A stretch of DNA of 17,821 nt from HyVt-337 sp964428895 (lineage in GTDB: Bacteria; Planctomycetota; Phycisphaerae; SM23-33), in NCBI GenBank assembly GCA_964428895.1, contig CAYRZU010000067.1, forward strand, positions 1 to 17,821, written 5' to 3'. How positions within the stretch are numbered: position 1 is the stretch's first letter; the number at the start of each line of letters is the position of its first letter. The notes beneath the pieces were generated by a model. The model made no database searches. It worked only from the letters and a program-made list of their open reading frames with translations, and was not told the origin of the DNA. Positions 7,701-14,690 of this stretch are shown here, one piece after another. Position numbers and translations under genes: made by a program.

Positions 7701-8780
7701 ATGCGCGTGATGCGACAGACACTAATGGCAGTGACACCGGTGGCGCTGGCCCTGTTGGCGGTCGCCGCGGTGGGGGGCGCATTTGCCGGGCCCGCTGATT
7801 CCCGGACGATGTTCAACTCGATACCGGCCGTGACGTTCTGGGTCTTGCTGGCGGCGACGTTTGTGGCTGGGTTCGTGGCCTTTTCCGCCTTGCGTCGCAA
7901 TGTCGGGCTCGCGGCCATCCACGCCGGATGCCTCCTGATCCTGGTCGGGGGATTCCTTGGTGGGAAGTACGGCGCCACCTTGCGAAAAGCCTTGGGACTC
8001 AGCGATCCCCATCGCAAGTTGATCCTGATCAACCGAAACGCTCCCACGAATCGTCTGTACGAGATGGACGAAACGTCGCCGGAGGTCCTGCCGGCCGGGC
8101 TTCAACTGCGCAGCCTTCGGTTTGAGACCCAACCGTTGGCCCGATGGCCCTTGATCGTCTACTTCTCCAGAGCATCCTGCATGGGCAGGCCTATGCCGGT
8201 CGACAGCCTGGTTCCCTGGTCGCTCAACGAATGGATCGACGTTCCCGAAACCGATGTCCGTTTGCGCGTCCTGTCCCATCAACCTGCTCGCTATAGGGCG
8301 AGCAATGAAGTTCTGGCGGGCCCCGTCCTGGAAGTGGAGCTTGAGCGCGCGGGGAAGGTCGTCCACGGCCTGCTTTCGGCCGACCCGACGCTGGCTTCCA
8401 GCGACATGCCGCTGGAGCTCCTGTTCGCCAGTCCCGATGAGTGGACCTTCGCGGACGAGCCTCGACTGGCTCTCCAGCAACCCATCAAGAGCTTCTTGAT
8501 CGACGTAACCGTTCATGAAGCCGGCCGTGAGGGGCGACCGGAGACACTCGCCATCAGTCGGCCGCTTCGCTGCGGCAGCAACTATGTCTACGCCCACCAG
8601 TTCAACGATATCGACGCCGATCGCATTGCCTTGGCCGTCGTTGCCGACCCCGGCTGGCCGGTCGCCCAGGCAGGCCTGTTCCTGCTGGGCGGAGGCATGA
8701 TCGTGGCGCTGTGGATCACGCCGGCGATTCGGCGGATGCGGCGCCAGACTACGGCGCCGGAAGTGCGGCCGAAGCTATGA
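7701..8780 (+). CDS. resB: ResB-like cytochrome c biogenesis protein (Ccs1 family)
   Basis: ResB-type proteins work with CcsA in system II to move heme out and attach it to apocytochrome c. The 359-residue product has three N-terminal membrane segments (about residues 10-30, 41-61 and 68-90), the third holding His74 in AAIHAGCLLILVGG, like the conserved transmembrane histidine of the family. A large extracytoplasmic domain follows and then a last membrane segment near 321-341, preceded by a DPGWPVAQAG stretch that matches the DPG-K-P pattern of ResB. GTG 7671 extends the frame but overlaps the predicted -10 element, so I use ATG 7701 (ATG 7710 is also possible). It overlaps ccsA by four bases, which supports the pairing. 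It is short compared with typical 450-600-residue ResB, so the extracytoplasmic part is compact. Confidence 0.78.
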   Translation: MRVMRQTLMAVTPVALALLAVAAVGGAFAGPADSRTMFNSIPAVTFWVLLAATFVAGFVAFSALRRNVGLAAIHAGCLLILVGGFLGGKYGATLRKALGLSDPHRKLILINRNAPTNRLYEMDETSPEVLPAGLQLRSLRFETQPLARWPLIVYFSRASCMGRPMPVDSLVPWSLNEWIDVPETDVRLRVLSHQPARYRASNEVLAGPVLEVELERAGKVVHGLLSADPTLASSDMPLELLFASPDEWTFADEPRLALQQPIKSFLIDVTVHEAGREGRPETLAISRPLRCGSNYVYAHQFNDIDADRIALAVVADPGWPVAQAGLFLLGGGMIVALWITPAIRRMRRQTTAPEVRPKL

Positions 8781-9550
8781 ATGCGACAATCCATAGCGGA
8801 TTGGTGTATGGAGCCTTAGCCGCTTACGTGGCGGCGTTCGTACTGCTCTTGGTTCGCGCGCGGATTGGCTGGGCCGCCTACGGAGTGGGCTTCCTGTTGG
8901 CGGCAAGCGCCTGGGGGCTTCGCTGGATCGACATCGGCCATGCGCCGCTGACCAATATGTACGAGGCGCTATTGGTGGTGGCGGTGGTGGCGTTTCCTCT
9001 ATCGGTGCTGAGTCGACGTGTGCTTAAGGTCGGGGCCGTCGCGACCGATCCGCTGATCGCGGCGCTGTTTGCGTTTCCGGTGGCGTTTATTCTCGACCCG
9101 ACCCCCAAGCCGCTTTCCCCCGCGCTGCAGAGCCCGTTGTTTGTTCCGCACGTATTGGCCTACATGATCGGCTACGTCGCCATGGCCAAGGCCACGATCA
9201 GCGCCGCGGGATGTCTCCTCACACGCCGAAGCGATGACCAATTCCTTCGGCGCGACCGGGAGAGCCATAGGATGGTATGTGTGGGCTTGCCATTCCTGAC
9301 CGCGGGGCTCGTCCTGGGCGCGTGGTGGGGCAAGCTGGCGTGGACCGACTACTGGAACTGGGACCCCAAGGAGCTGTGGGCCCTGGCGACATGGCTGGTC
9401 TATGTGATCTACCTGCACACTCGCGCCTGGCTGCCGCGTCGGCGGTCGCTGGCGGCGGGGTTGGTGATCCTGGGCATGGCCGGTAACGTGGCGACGTTGC
9501 TCGCCGGCGTATTGGCCCGCTTTGCCGGGCTGCACGGGTACGCATCCTGA
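8777..9550 (+). CDS. ccsA: Cytochrome c biogenesis protein CcsA
   Basis: CcsA is the heme-handling membrane partner of ResB in system II. The 257-residue product is hydrophobic throughout and has the WWD signature at 183-206: WWGKLAWTDYWNWDPKELWA. It also carries conserved histidines: His125 in VPHVLAYMIGYVAMA (the LHVxxxxxGY block of the family) and His253 in the C-terminal GLHGYA. An NMYEALL block near 60-66 also fits. The frame is open back to 8711, inside resB, but ATG 8777 overlaps the resB stop in an ATGA and gives a normal membrane N-terminus. mntP starts three bases after its stop. Assignment is strong. Confidence 0.93.
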   Translation: MNATIHSGLVYGALAAYVAAFVLLLVRARIGWAAYGVGFLLAASAWGLRWIDIGHAPLTNMYEALLVVAVVAFPLSVLSRRVLKVGAVATDPLIAALFAFPVAFILDPTPKPLSPALQSPLFVPHVLAYMIGYVAMAKATISAAGCLLTRRSDDQFLRRDRESHRMVCVGLPFLTAGLVLGAWWGKLAWTDYWNWDPKELWALATWLVYVIYLHTRAWLPRRRSLAAGLVILGMAGNVATLLAGVLARFAGLHGYAS

Positions 9551-9553
9551 CGG

Positions 9554-10141
9554 ATGACGGATATGAAGATCGTCATGCTGGCGTTGGGCTTGGGCATGGA
9601 CGCGATGAGCGTGTGCATGGCTGTTGGTGTGCGCTGGCACGGATGGCGTCAGCGGGTGCGTCTGGCGGCGGCGATGGGCGCTTTTCAGTTCGCCATGCCG
9701 CTGGCGGGGTGGTACCTGGGTGATCGGCTGGCCGGGCTGCTAAGCACGTGGGGGCGGCCGATCGCGGCGATCGCGGTGATCCTGATCGGCCTGAAGATGC
9801 TGTGGGAGGCCATCCGATCTCATCCCGGCGCTGCCGCCGAAGCCATCGAGCACGAAGTGGAGCGCGATCTGCACATCCGAGCGGCCGACCCGACGCGCGT
9901 CTGGCCCCTGTTGCTGCTGGCGGTGGCGACCAGCATCGACGCGTTGGTGGCCGGCATTTCATTGGGCATCAAGCACGCTGAAATCTGGAAGGCGAGCATC
10001 ATCATCGGCGCGGTAGCGGCGGGGATGGCGCTGGCGGGTGTGGCCATCGGGCGGCGCATCGGCAAAGTGCTGGGCCGACCGGCGGAGGTCATCGGCGGCC
10101 TGGTGCTGATCGGCTTGGGCGTCAGCTTCCTGTGGTGGTGA
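9554..10141 (+). CDS. mntP: Manganese efflux pump MntP
   Basis: MntP exports Mn2+ across the inner membrane. The 195-residue product shows the internal repeat of the family: ALGLGMDAMSV (10-20) and the matching ATSIDALVAG (125-134), each with an intramembrane aspartate (Asp16 and Asp129). Family helices with GAFQFAMPLAGW and a C-terminal EVIGGLVLIGLGV are also present, consistent with six membrane segments. Two ATGs fit (9554 and 9563). I list the first, but neither has a good Shine-Dalgarno. It lies three bases after ccsA and ends 13 bases before the convergent lipoprotein gene. No Mn-sensing yybP-ykoY leader can fit in the 3-base gap, so control is probably through the upstream promoter. 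Its place in a cytochrome maturation run is unusual. Confidence 0.93.
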   Translation: MTDMKIVMLALGLGMDAMSVCMAVGVRWHGWRQRVRLAAAMGAFQFAMPLAGWYLGDRLAGLLSTWGRPIAAIAVILIGLKMLWEAIRSHPGAAAEAIEHEVERDLHIRAADPTRVWPLLLLAVATSIDALVAGISLGIKHAEIWKASIIIGAVAAGMALAGVAIGRRIGKVLGRPAEVIGGLVLIGLGVSFLWW

Positions 10142-10154
10142 GGTCGCGCCGTCT

Positions 10155-10748
10155 CTAGTAGCCCGGATACGACAGTTCGGCCATCTGGTAGGCCGACTCA
10201 TGCTCGATATCCGCCCGAAGTTGCAGGGCCAGGGCGTCGTCTTCACCCAGACCGACCATGGACCCCTTCCGGTTCTCGTATTCGCGGTCGCCACCGGTCT
10301 TCTTAGCGTCAGACCGGGCCTTGTCGGAGCCAGCGGGGCCCGCCCATCGCCGTTCGATCTTGTCTGACCGAATCCGATCCACGGTGACCGCGAGCACGTA
10401 GTCCGGGGCGGCCTCGTCCGGCCGCGTCAACGAAATCGTCGCCACGATATAGACCGTCTGCAGCGAGCCCTCCGCTAGGTCGTAGGTTGTGGCGGCATCG
10501 CGCCGCCAGAACTCGAAGAACTGCTTGGCCACCAACGGCTCGGTGGTAATCAGCCCTCGCCGCCGATCCTGCAGGTTAATCTTGAAGTTGTGCTTGCGCA
10601 GCACCTCCAACGACGCACGCCAATAGGCCTCGAAGCTCAGTTGGGCTTCGGTCTTGGGGCGCATGTCCACGACCGGCGTGGTGTACTGCGGCGCACACCC
10701 GGCCAGAACGGCCAGAGCGACAAGCAGAATGAGTTGTGTTGGACGCAT
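10155..10748 (-). CDS. Predicted lipoprotein of unknown function
   Basis: I do not recognise this protein. The 197-residue product begins MRPTQLILLVALAVLAGC, a lipoprotein signal peptide with the lipobox ending at Cys18. Residue +2 is Ala, so by the E. coli rule it would go to the outer membrane (inference). The mature part has a compact stretch around 38-82, including SFEAYWRASLEVLRKHNF, DRRRGLITTEP and FFEFWRRD, then a beta-like region to about 125, and a lysine/arginine-rich segment near 140-165. No transmembrane helix follows the signal. ATG 10748 is chosen because of AGGAG 10-11 bases upstream and a strong promoter behind it. An open frame extending upstream would read through that promoter. 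It is convergent with mntP and divergent from rsmD. Confidence 0.72.
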   Translation of the reverse strand: MRPTQLILLVALAVLAGCAPQYTTPVVDMRPKTEAQLSFEAYWRASLEVLRKHNFKINLQDRRRGLITTEPLVAKQFFEFWRRDAATTYDLAEGSLQTVYIVATISLTRPDEAAPDYVLAVTVDRIRSDKIERRWAGPAGSDKARSDAKKTGGDREYENRKGSMVGLGEDDALALQLRADIEHESAYQMAELSYPGY

Positions 10749-10776
10749 CGTGAGCGTGGATCTCCTCGGGGGCGTC

Positions 10777-10805
10777 ATTATACCGGCCCGAGCCGGTCGA
10801 GCCAA
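10777..10805 (-). promoter_or_regulatory. Promoter for the lipoprotein gene with an inverted repeat
   Basis: On the minus strand, TTGGCT (10805-10800) and a perfect TATAAT (10782-10777) are 17 bases apart. This is the best promoter match in the window. The -10 ends 28 bases before the lipoprotein ATG. A perfect inverted repeat, ACCGGC-CCGA-GCCGGT (10782-10797, plus-strand reading), fills the spacer and touches the -10 by one base. This is a good position for a repressor or activator site. The function is inferred from position only. Confidence 0.6.
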
Positions 10806-10852
10806 CCACGTGCGATCTGCCGAGCGGGGCTTTCGGCGTGGAACCGATGCGG

Positions 10853-10858
10853 TACAAT
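10853..10858 (+). promoter_or_regulatory. Candidate -10 element for rsmD
   Basis: TACAAT lies 66 bases before the rsmD ATG, in the 176-base divergent region shared with the lipoprotein promoter. No clear -35 is seen; TTTCGG at 10831-10836 (16-base spacing) is the nearest weak candidate. It would drive rsmD and the overlapping genes after it. Confidence 0.4.
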
Positions 10859-10924
10859 CCCTCTGAAATCCCGCCGCCATCCCAACGTTAAGCTGTCCGA
10901 GCCTAGCGACGCAAGCGAACCGAC

Positions 10925-11515
10925 ATGCATATTCTTTCCGGCGTTCATAAAGGTCGTAAACTCCTGCCGCCCCCCAAAGGCGCCGAGACGAGGCCCATCA
11001 CGGGCCTGGCCAAGAAAAGCCTGTTCGGCACGCTGGGACCCCTGCTGCCGGGAGCGATGGTGGCCGACTTGTACTGCGGCACCGGCACGCTGGGGCTGGA
11101 GGCCCTGTCGAACGGGGCGGGCCGATGCATCTTCGCCGAGCGCGACCGCGCCGTGATCAGCCGCCTCAAGCGAAACATCGACGAGCTCGGCGTCACCGAT
11201 CAGTGCATCCTTTGGCCGGGCGACCTTCGCCGGCGCCTGGCGGCTCGACTGGATCAATTCGACACGCCGGTGGATATTGCATTCGTCGACCCGCCCTACG
11301 CTCGCAGCCGCCAGTGGGATTGGCCCACCGCCCAGCGCGAGCTGTTTGCTCCCCTGGCCGCCCACCTCAGCGCTGATGGCCTGATCGTGCTGCGCCTGGA
11401 CACGCACGTGGAGCTACCCGATGCCATCGCCAGCTTGTCCGTAGATCGGCGCCGGACCTACGGCTCCATGGCACTGGTGTACCTACGGGCCGACCCCGCC
11501 GGAGCCAGCTCATGA
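10925..11515 (+). CDS. rsmD: 16S rRNA (guanine(966)-N2)-methyltransferase RsmD
   Basis: RsmD methylates G966 of 16S rRNA (E. coli numbering) in the assembled small subunit. The 196-residue product begins MHILSGVHKGRKL, matching the family's MRIIGGxxKGRKL. It has TRPITGLAKKSLFGTLG (the RPTxDxVRExLFNxLG block), the SAM-binding DLYCGTGTLGLEAL (48-61) and the catalytic DPPY (122-125). The length is normal. No clear Shine-Dalgarno precedes ATG 10925. The end overlaps the DUF58 gene by four bases (ATGA), so the housekeeping methylase may be translationally coupled to it, which is unusual company. Confidence 0.92.
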   Translation: MHILSGVHKGRKLLPPPKGAETRPITGLAKKSLFGTLGPLLPGAMVADLYCGTGTLGLEALSNGAGRCIFAERDRAVISRLKRNIDELGVTDQCILWPGDLRRRLAARLDQFDTPVDIAFVDPPYARSRQWDWPTAQRELFAPLAAHLSADGLIVLRLDTHVELPDAIASLSVDRRRTYGSMALVYLRADPAGASS

Positions 11516-12414
11516 GTCAGACCCCCTACCTGTACTTTCAGCCGGAACAGGCCGCCCGCCTGCAGAATCTGAACATCCTGGCCCGGCAGGTGGTGGAGGG
11601 GTTCATTACCGGCCTGCACCGCAGTCAACACCGCGGGTTCTCGGTGGAGTTCGCCGAGCATCGCGAGTACGCCGCCGGCGACGACCTGCGCCACCTGGAC
11701 TGGGTCACCTGGGGTCGAACCGACCGGTACTACATCAAGCAGTACGAGCAGCAGACCAACCTTCGCGCCCACATCCTGCTGGATACCAGTCGCTCCATGG
11801 CCTACCAGGCCGATGGATCCGTCAGCAAGTTTGCCTACGCGTGCTTCCTGACCGCATGCCTGAGCTACCTCATGACCCGGCAGCAGGACATGGTGGGCGT
11901 GGTGGCCTTCGACCAGCAGGTGCGGTTCCGGGCCGGCTGCGGCAGTACGCCCGCCCACCTCGACCACATCTTTCGCCACCTGGAGCACCTCGAGCCGAAA
12001 GGGCCCACCGCCCTGGCGGCGACGTGTCACGAACTGGCCCAATCGATTTCCAAGCGCGGGCTGATCGTCATCATCTCCGACTTGTATGATGAACCGGCGG
12101 CCGTCCTGAACGCCCTGCAGCACTTCACCTACAAGAAGCACCAGGTGATCCTCTTCCACGTGCTCGACCCGGCCGAGATCAGCTTCCCGTTCCGCCACAT
12201 CACGAGCTTCGTGGACATGGAGAGCGGCCAGCAGGTCCAGGTGGACCCTCGGACCATCAAGGCCGACTACCAACGGGCGGTCCAGCAATTCATCGACGAT
12301 TACCGGCGCGAGTGTTCCGACCGGCGGATCGAATACGTCCCCGCCACCACCGACACCCCCTACGACCGCATGCTGCTGAGCTATCTCAGCCGGCGGAAGG
12401 CCCTGCGTCGATGA
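11512..12414 (+). CDS. DUF58 domain protein
   Basis: DUF58 proteins carry a degenerate VWA fold and commonly accompany MoxR ATPases and BatA-type membrane proteins in envelope or chaperone-like systems. The 300-residue product has the DUF58 signature around residues 35-75: GFSVEFAEHREYAAGDDLRH is followed by LDWVTWGRTDRYYIKQYEQQT. A VWA-type metal site DTSRSM follows (91-96; Asp91, Ser93, Ser95). No signal peptide or membrane segment is visible, so it is probably cytoplasmic. GGAG at 11501-11504, seven bases before the ATG, supports the start. It overlaps rsmD and the following batA-like gene by four bases each. No MoxR gene is visible next to it, although the usual neighbours are MoxR-DUF58-BatA. 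Confidence 0.9.
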   Translation: MSQTPYLYFQPEQAARLQNLNILARQVVEGFITGLHRSQHRGFSVEFAEHREYAAGDDLRHLDWVTWGRTDRYYIKQYEQQTNLRAHILLDTSRSMAYQADGSVSKFAYACFLTACLSYLMTRQQDMVGVVAFDQQVRFRAGCGSTPAHLDHIFRHLEHLEPKGPTALAATCHELAQSISKRGLIVIISDLYDEPAAVLNALQHFTYKKHQVILFHVLDPAEISFPFRHITSFVDMESGQQVQVDPRTIKADYQRAVQQFIDDYRRECSDRRIEYVPATTDTPYDRMLLSYLSRRKALRR

Positions 12415-14690
12415 CGGGCCCGATTCCACCCACGCTGGCGCTGACGTTCGCCACGCCGATGCTATTGATCGGCTTGGCCGCCGCAGCCATTCCTGTTGTG
12501 CTGCACCTGCTGGCCAGCGTGCGCGCCCCGCAGATGCTGTTCCCCACGGTTCGCTTCCTACACCTGGCCATGCAACGGACGGCCCGGCGAAGGCGGGTGG
12601 AGCATTGGCTGCTGCTTCTCCTGCGGTCGCTGGCGCTGGGACTGATGGCGCTGGCGGTGGCCGAACCGATTAGCGACGTCTTCAGCACCGGGGGGAGCGA
12701 TCGGGCCATGGTGATCGTGATCGACAACAGCCTGTCCATGCAGGCCGAAACCGACGGACAGACGCGATTGACCCGCGCCCTCGTCGCCGCTGAGCAGTTG
12801 CTCAGCAGCGAGGACCGACCGGCCACCGCGGCGCTACTGGCCACCAACGGCCTGGACGACCCCAACGCCCTGTCGGCGGACCTGGCGGCGCTGCGCCGGA
12901 GCGTTGCGGCTGTCACGATCGTAGCCGATCGCGCGCCGCTGGCTGAGCGTGTGGCCCGAGGACTGGCGATGCTCCGGGAGGCCCCCGCCGGCCGGCGGAT
13001 GCTCTGCGTGATCAGCGATCTCCAGCGGAACACGCTGGCCGACCTGGTCCGCCGGACGGGCCTCCCCGAGGACGCCGACACTGCGATCATCTTCATCGAC
13101 GTCGGCTCGCCCGCGCGGAATCTGGCCGTAACCGACCTGACCGTTCAGGGCCGATCGGTGGTGGGCGGCCTGCTCGATGTCGAAGCTCACCTGACCAACT
13201 ACATGGATCAGCCCCTGGCGGTCGATCTGTTCTTCTCGAGCGACCGCGACCCAACCCTACGCCTCATCGGTCGACGCATTCCGCCCGCCACGGACGACCC
13301 CGGCGCCACGGTCGTTCGGTTCGAGCGCGCCCCGACCGAGCCGGGCGCCCTGGCCGGAGCCGTTCGCATCGGCTACCCGGACGACCTGCCCGCCGACAAC
13401 GCCCGCTACCTCTGTGTCAACGTTACCGACGAATCGCGCGCATTGGTGATCGGATCGTCCGAGTCAACCGCTTTCCTGCGAGTCGCACTCGATCCGTTCG
13501 GCACCGAAGGGGTCTCAGCCGTTGACGTCTCGGCCGTTCGCGCCGCAGACTTCAGCGCCGCGGACCTGGCCGACGTGGACGCCGCGTTCTTCTGCAATGT
13601 CGCAACCTTCACAGGCGCTCAGGCCCAAGCCCTGGCTGATTTTGTCCGTCAAGGCGGATCGGTCGTGTTCTTCTTGGGCTCAGCCGTCGCTATCGACAAC
13701 TACCACCAACGGTTCCTGGCGGAACTAACCAACGAAGGCGGCTTCCTGCCCACGCGGATCGGGCCGGCCGTCGGGCAAGTGGGCCCGGACCTTCCCGCCA
13801 CGTCCACGACCTGGGTCGACACGGATCATCCCTACCTGGCCGGGCTCTACGACGACCCGGCCGACTACCCGCCCATCCTGGTCCAGCGCCGGTTCCGCCT
13901 TCAACAACCCCACACTGGCGGACGAACGCTCATCCAGTTGGCGGACGGTCTTCCGTTGGCGGCCGCCAAGCCCTTCGGCACCGGGCGGGTGGTCCTGTGG
14001 GCGATCCCCGCCGACGCCGCCTGGAGCAACCTGCCGGCGGCCGACCTATTCCTGCCCTTCGTCAACCAGGTCTGTCTGCTCCGGGGTCGACCCCCCGCCC
14101 AGGCGCACACCACCACCGGCAACCAGCCCGTTATGATCCGGCCGGCCTTGCCCGACGGCGCCCCGCCCGCCGACCTTGTGCTGCGCGTCACCCCGCCCCA
14201 GGCCGGGCCCGACGGCGCCGTCGATCTGCCTTTCACCACCGACCGCGGCGCGCCCGAAGTGACGTTCGATGCGACAGACGCGCCCGGCATCTATCGCTGG
14301 CGGGTGGTCGGCCCGCCCGCCGTTGGCGCCTTGCCAAGCGGCGCCTTTGCGGTCAACGCCCCGGCCGCCGAGAGCGATCTCCGCGCCATCGGCCATGATG
14401 AATTGCGCAGCGCCCTCCGCCGGCGCGGCTACCGGCGCCTGGCCTTTGGTCACACGCCGGGCCAGGCCCTGGCCGATTTGCGAACGGCCGCGAGAGGGCG
14501 GAACTTCTGGGACATCCTGGCGGGAGTGGTCCTGGCCGCGGTGGTCATCGAAGCGATGCTGGCCAACCTGTCTCGCCGGCGCCCGCCCGGCAAGGCTGAT
14601 GCAATCGGCGAGGCGAGCGGATACAATGCGCCCCATGGCACGGCCAGCAACGGAACATACGGCTTTGTGGGTCCTCCGGGGCCTTCGTGA
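12411..14690 (+). CDS. BatA-like VWA membrane protein (aerotolerance family)
   Basis: The 759-residue product starts with a BatA-type N-terminal domain: a membrane helix near 15-36, a conserved PQMLFPTVRFL segment (40-50), an arginine-rich cytoplasmic linker RTARRRRVEH, and a second helix near 65-86. A VWA domain follows with the metal-site motif DNSLSM (Asp105, Ser107, Ser109). A long middle part has beta-like segments and a CARDB or glutamine-amidotransferase-like architecture common in planctomycete homologs (tentative). A third helix lies near 699-720, ahead of a polar tail of about 40 residues. ATG 12411 overlaps the DUF58 stop by four bases, with GGAAGG upstream. A longer open frame to 12312 is a shadow of DUF58. 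The tail overlaps the next gene by 56 bases, which is unusually long. Confidence 0.85.
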   Translation: MTGPIPPTLALTFATPMLLIGLAAAAIPVVLHLLASVRAPQMLFPTVRFLHLAMQRTARRRRVEHWLLLLLRSLALGLMALAVAEPISDVFSTGGSDRAMVIVIDNSLSMQAETDGQTRLTRALVAAEQLLSSEDRPATAALLATNGLDDPNALSADLAALRRSVAAVTIVADRAPLAERVARGLAMLREAPAGRRMLCVISDLQRNTLADLVRRTGLPEDADTAIIFIDVGSPARNLAVTDLTVQGRSVVGGLLDVEAHLTNYMDQPLAVDLFFSSDRDPTLRLIGRRIPPATDDPGATVVRFERAPTEPGALAGAVRIGYPDDLPADNARYLCVNVTDESRALVIGSSESTAFLRVALDPFGTEGVSAVDVSAVRAADFSAADLADVDAAFFCNVATFTGAQAQALADFVRQGGSVVFFLGSAVAIDNYHQRFLAELTNEGGFLPTRIGPAVGQVGPDLPATSTTWVDTDHPYLAGLYDDPADYPPILVQRRFRLQQPHTGGRTLIQLADGLPLAAAKPFGTGRVVLWAIPADAAWSNLPAADLFLPFVNQVCLLRGRPPAQAHTTTGNQPVMIRPALPDGAPPADLVLRVTPPQAGPDGAVDLPFTTDRGAPEVTFDATDAPGIYRWRVVGPPAVGALPSGAFAVNAPAAESDLRAIGHDELRSALRRRGYRRLAFGHTPGQALADLRTAARGRNFWDILAGVVLAAVVIEAMLANLSRRRPPGKADAIGEASGYNAPHGTASNGTYGFVGPPGPS
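14622..14627 (+). promoter_or_regulatory. Candidate -10 element inside the batA-like 3' end
   Basis: TACAAT lies within the batA-like coding region and overlaps an ATG at 14626. It ends seven bases before ATG 14635, the likely start of the next gene. If used, transcription would begin almost at the start codon, giving a leaderless or near-leaderless mRNA. There is no clear -35. The call is positional. Confidence 0.3.

Noticed and set aside
7722..8597. Minus-strand open frame (291 codons) opposite the resB-like gene
   Set aside because: It has no motif or ribosome site, and the plus-strand protein has convincing membrane topology and family blocks.
9551..9553. Manganese riboswitch (yybP-ykoY) before mntP
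   Set aside because: The gap between ccsA and mntP is three bases, so no leader can fit.
10819..10837. GCCGA...TCGGC hairpin between the divergent promoters
   Set aside because: It is a 5-bp stem with a 9-base loop, weak and common by chance at this GC content.
11458..12429. Long minus-strand open frame (323 codons) opposite the DUF58 gene
   Set aside because: It has no family motifs and low-complexity composition, and the plus-strand gene explains the region.
14269..14634. N-terminal extension of the cca-like protein
   Set aside because: It overlaps the batA-like coding region and lacks nucleotidyltransferase features before the first GGCVRD helix.
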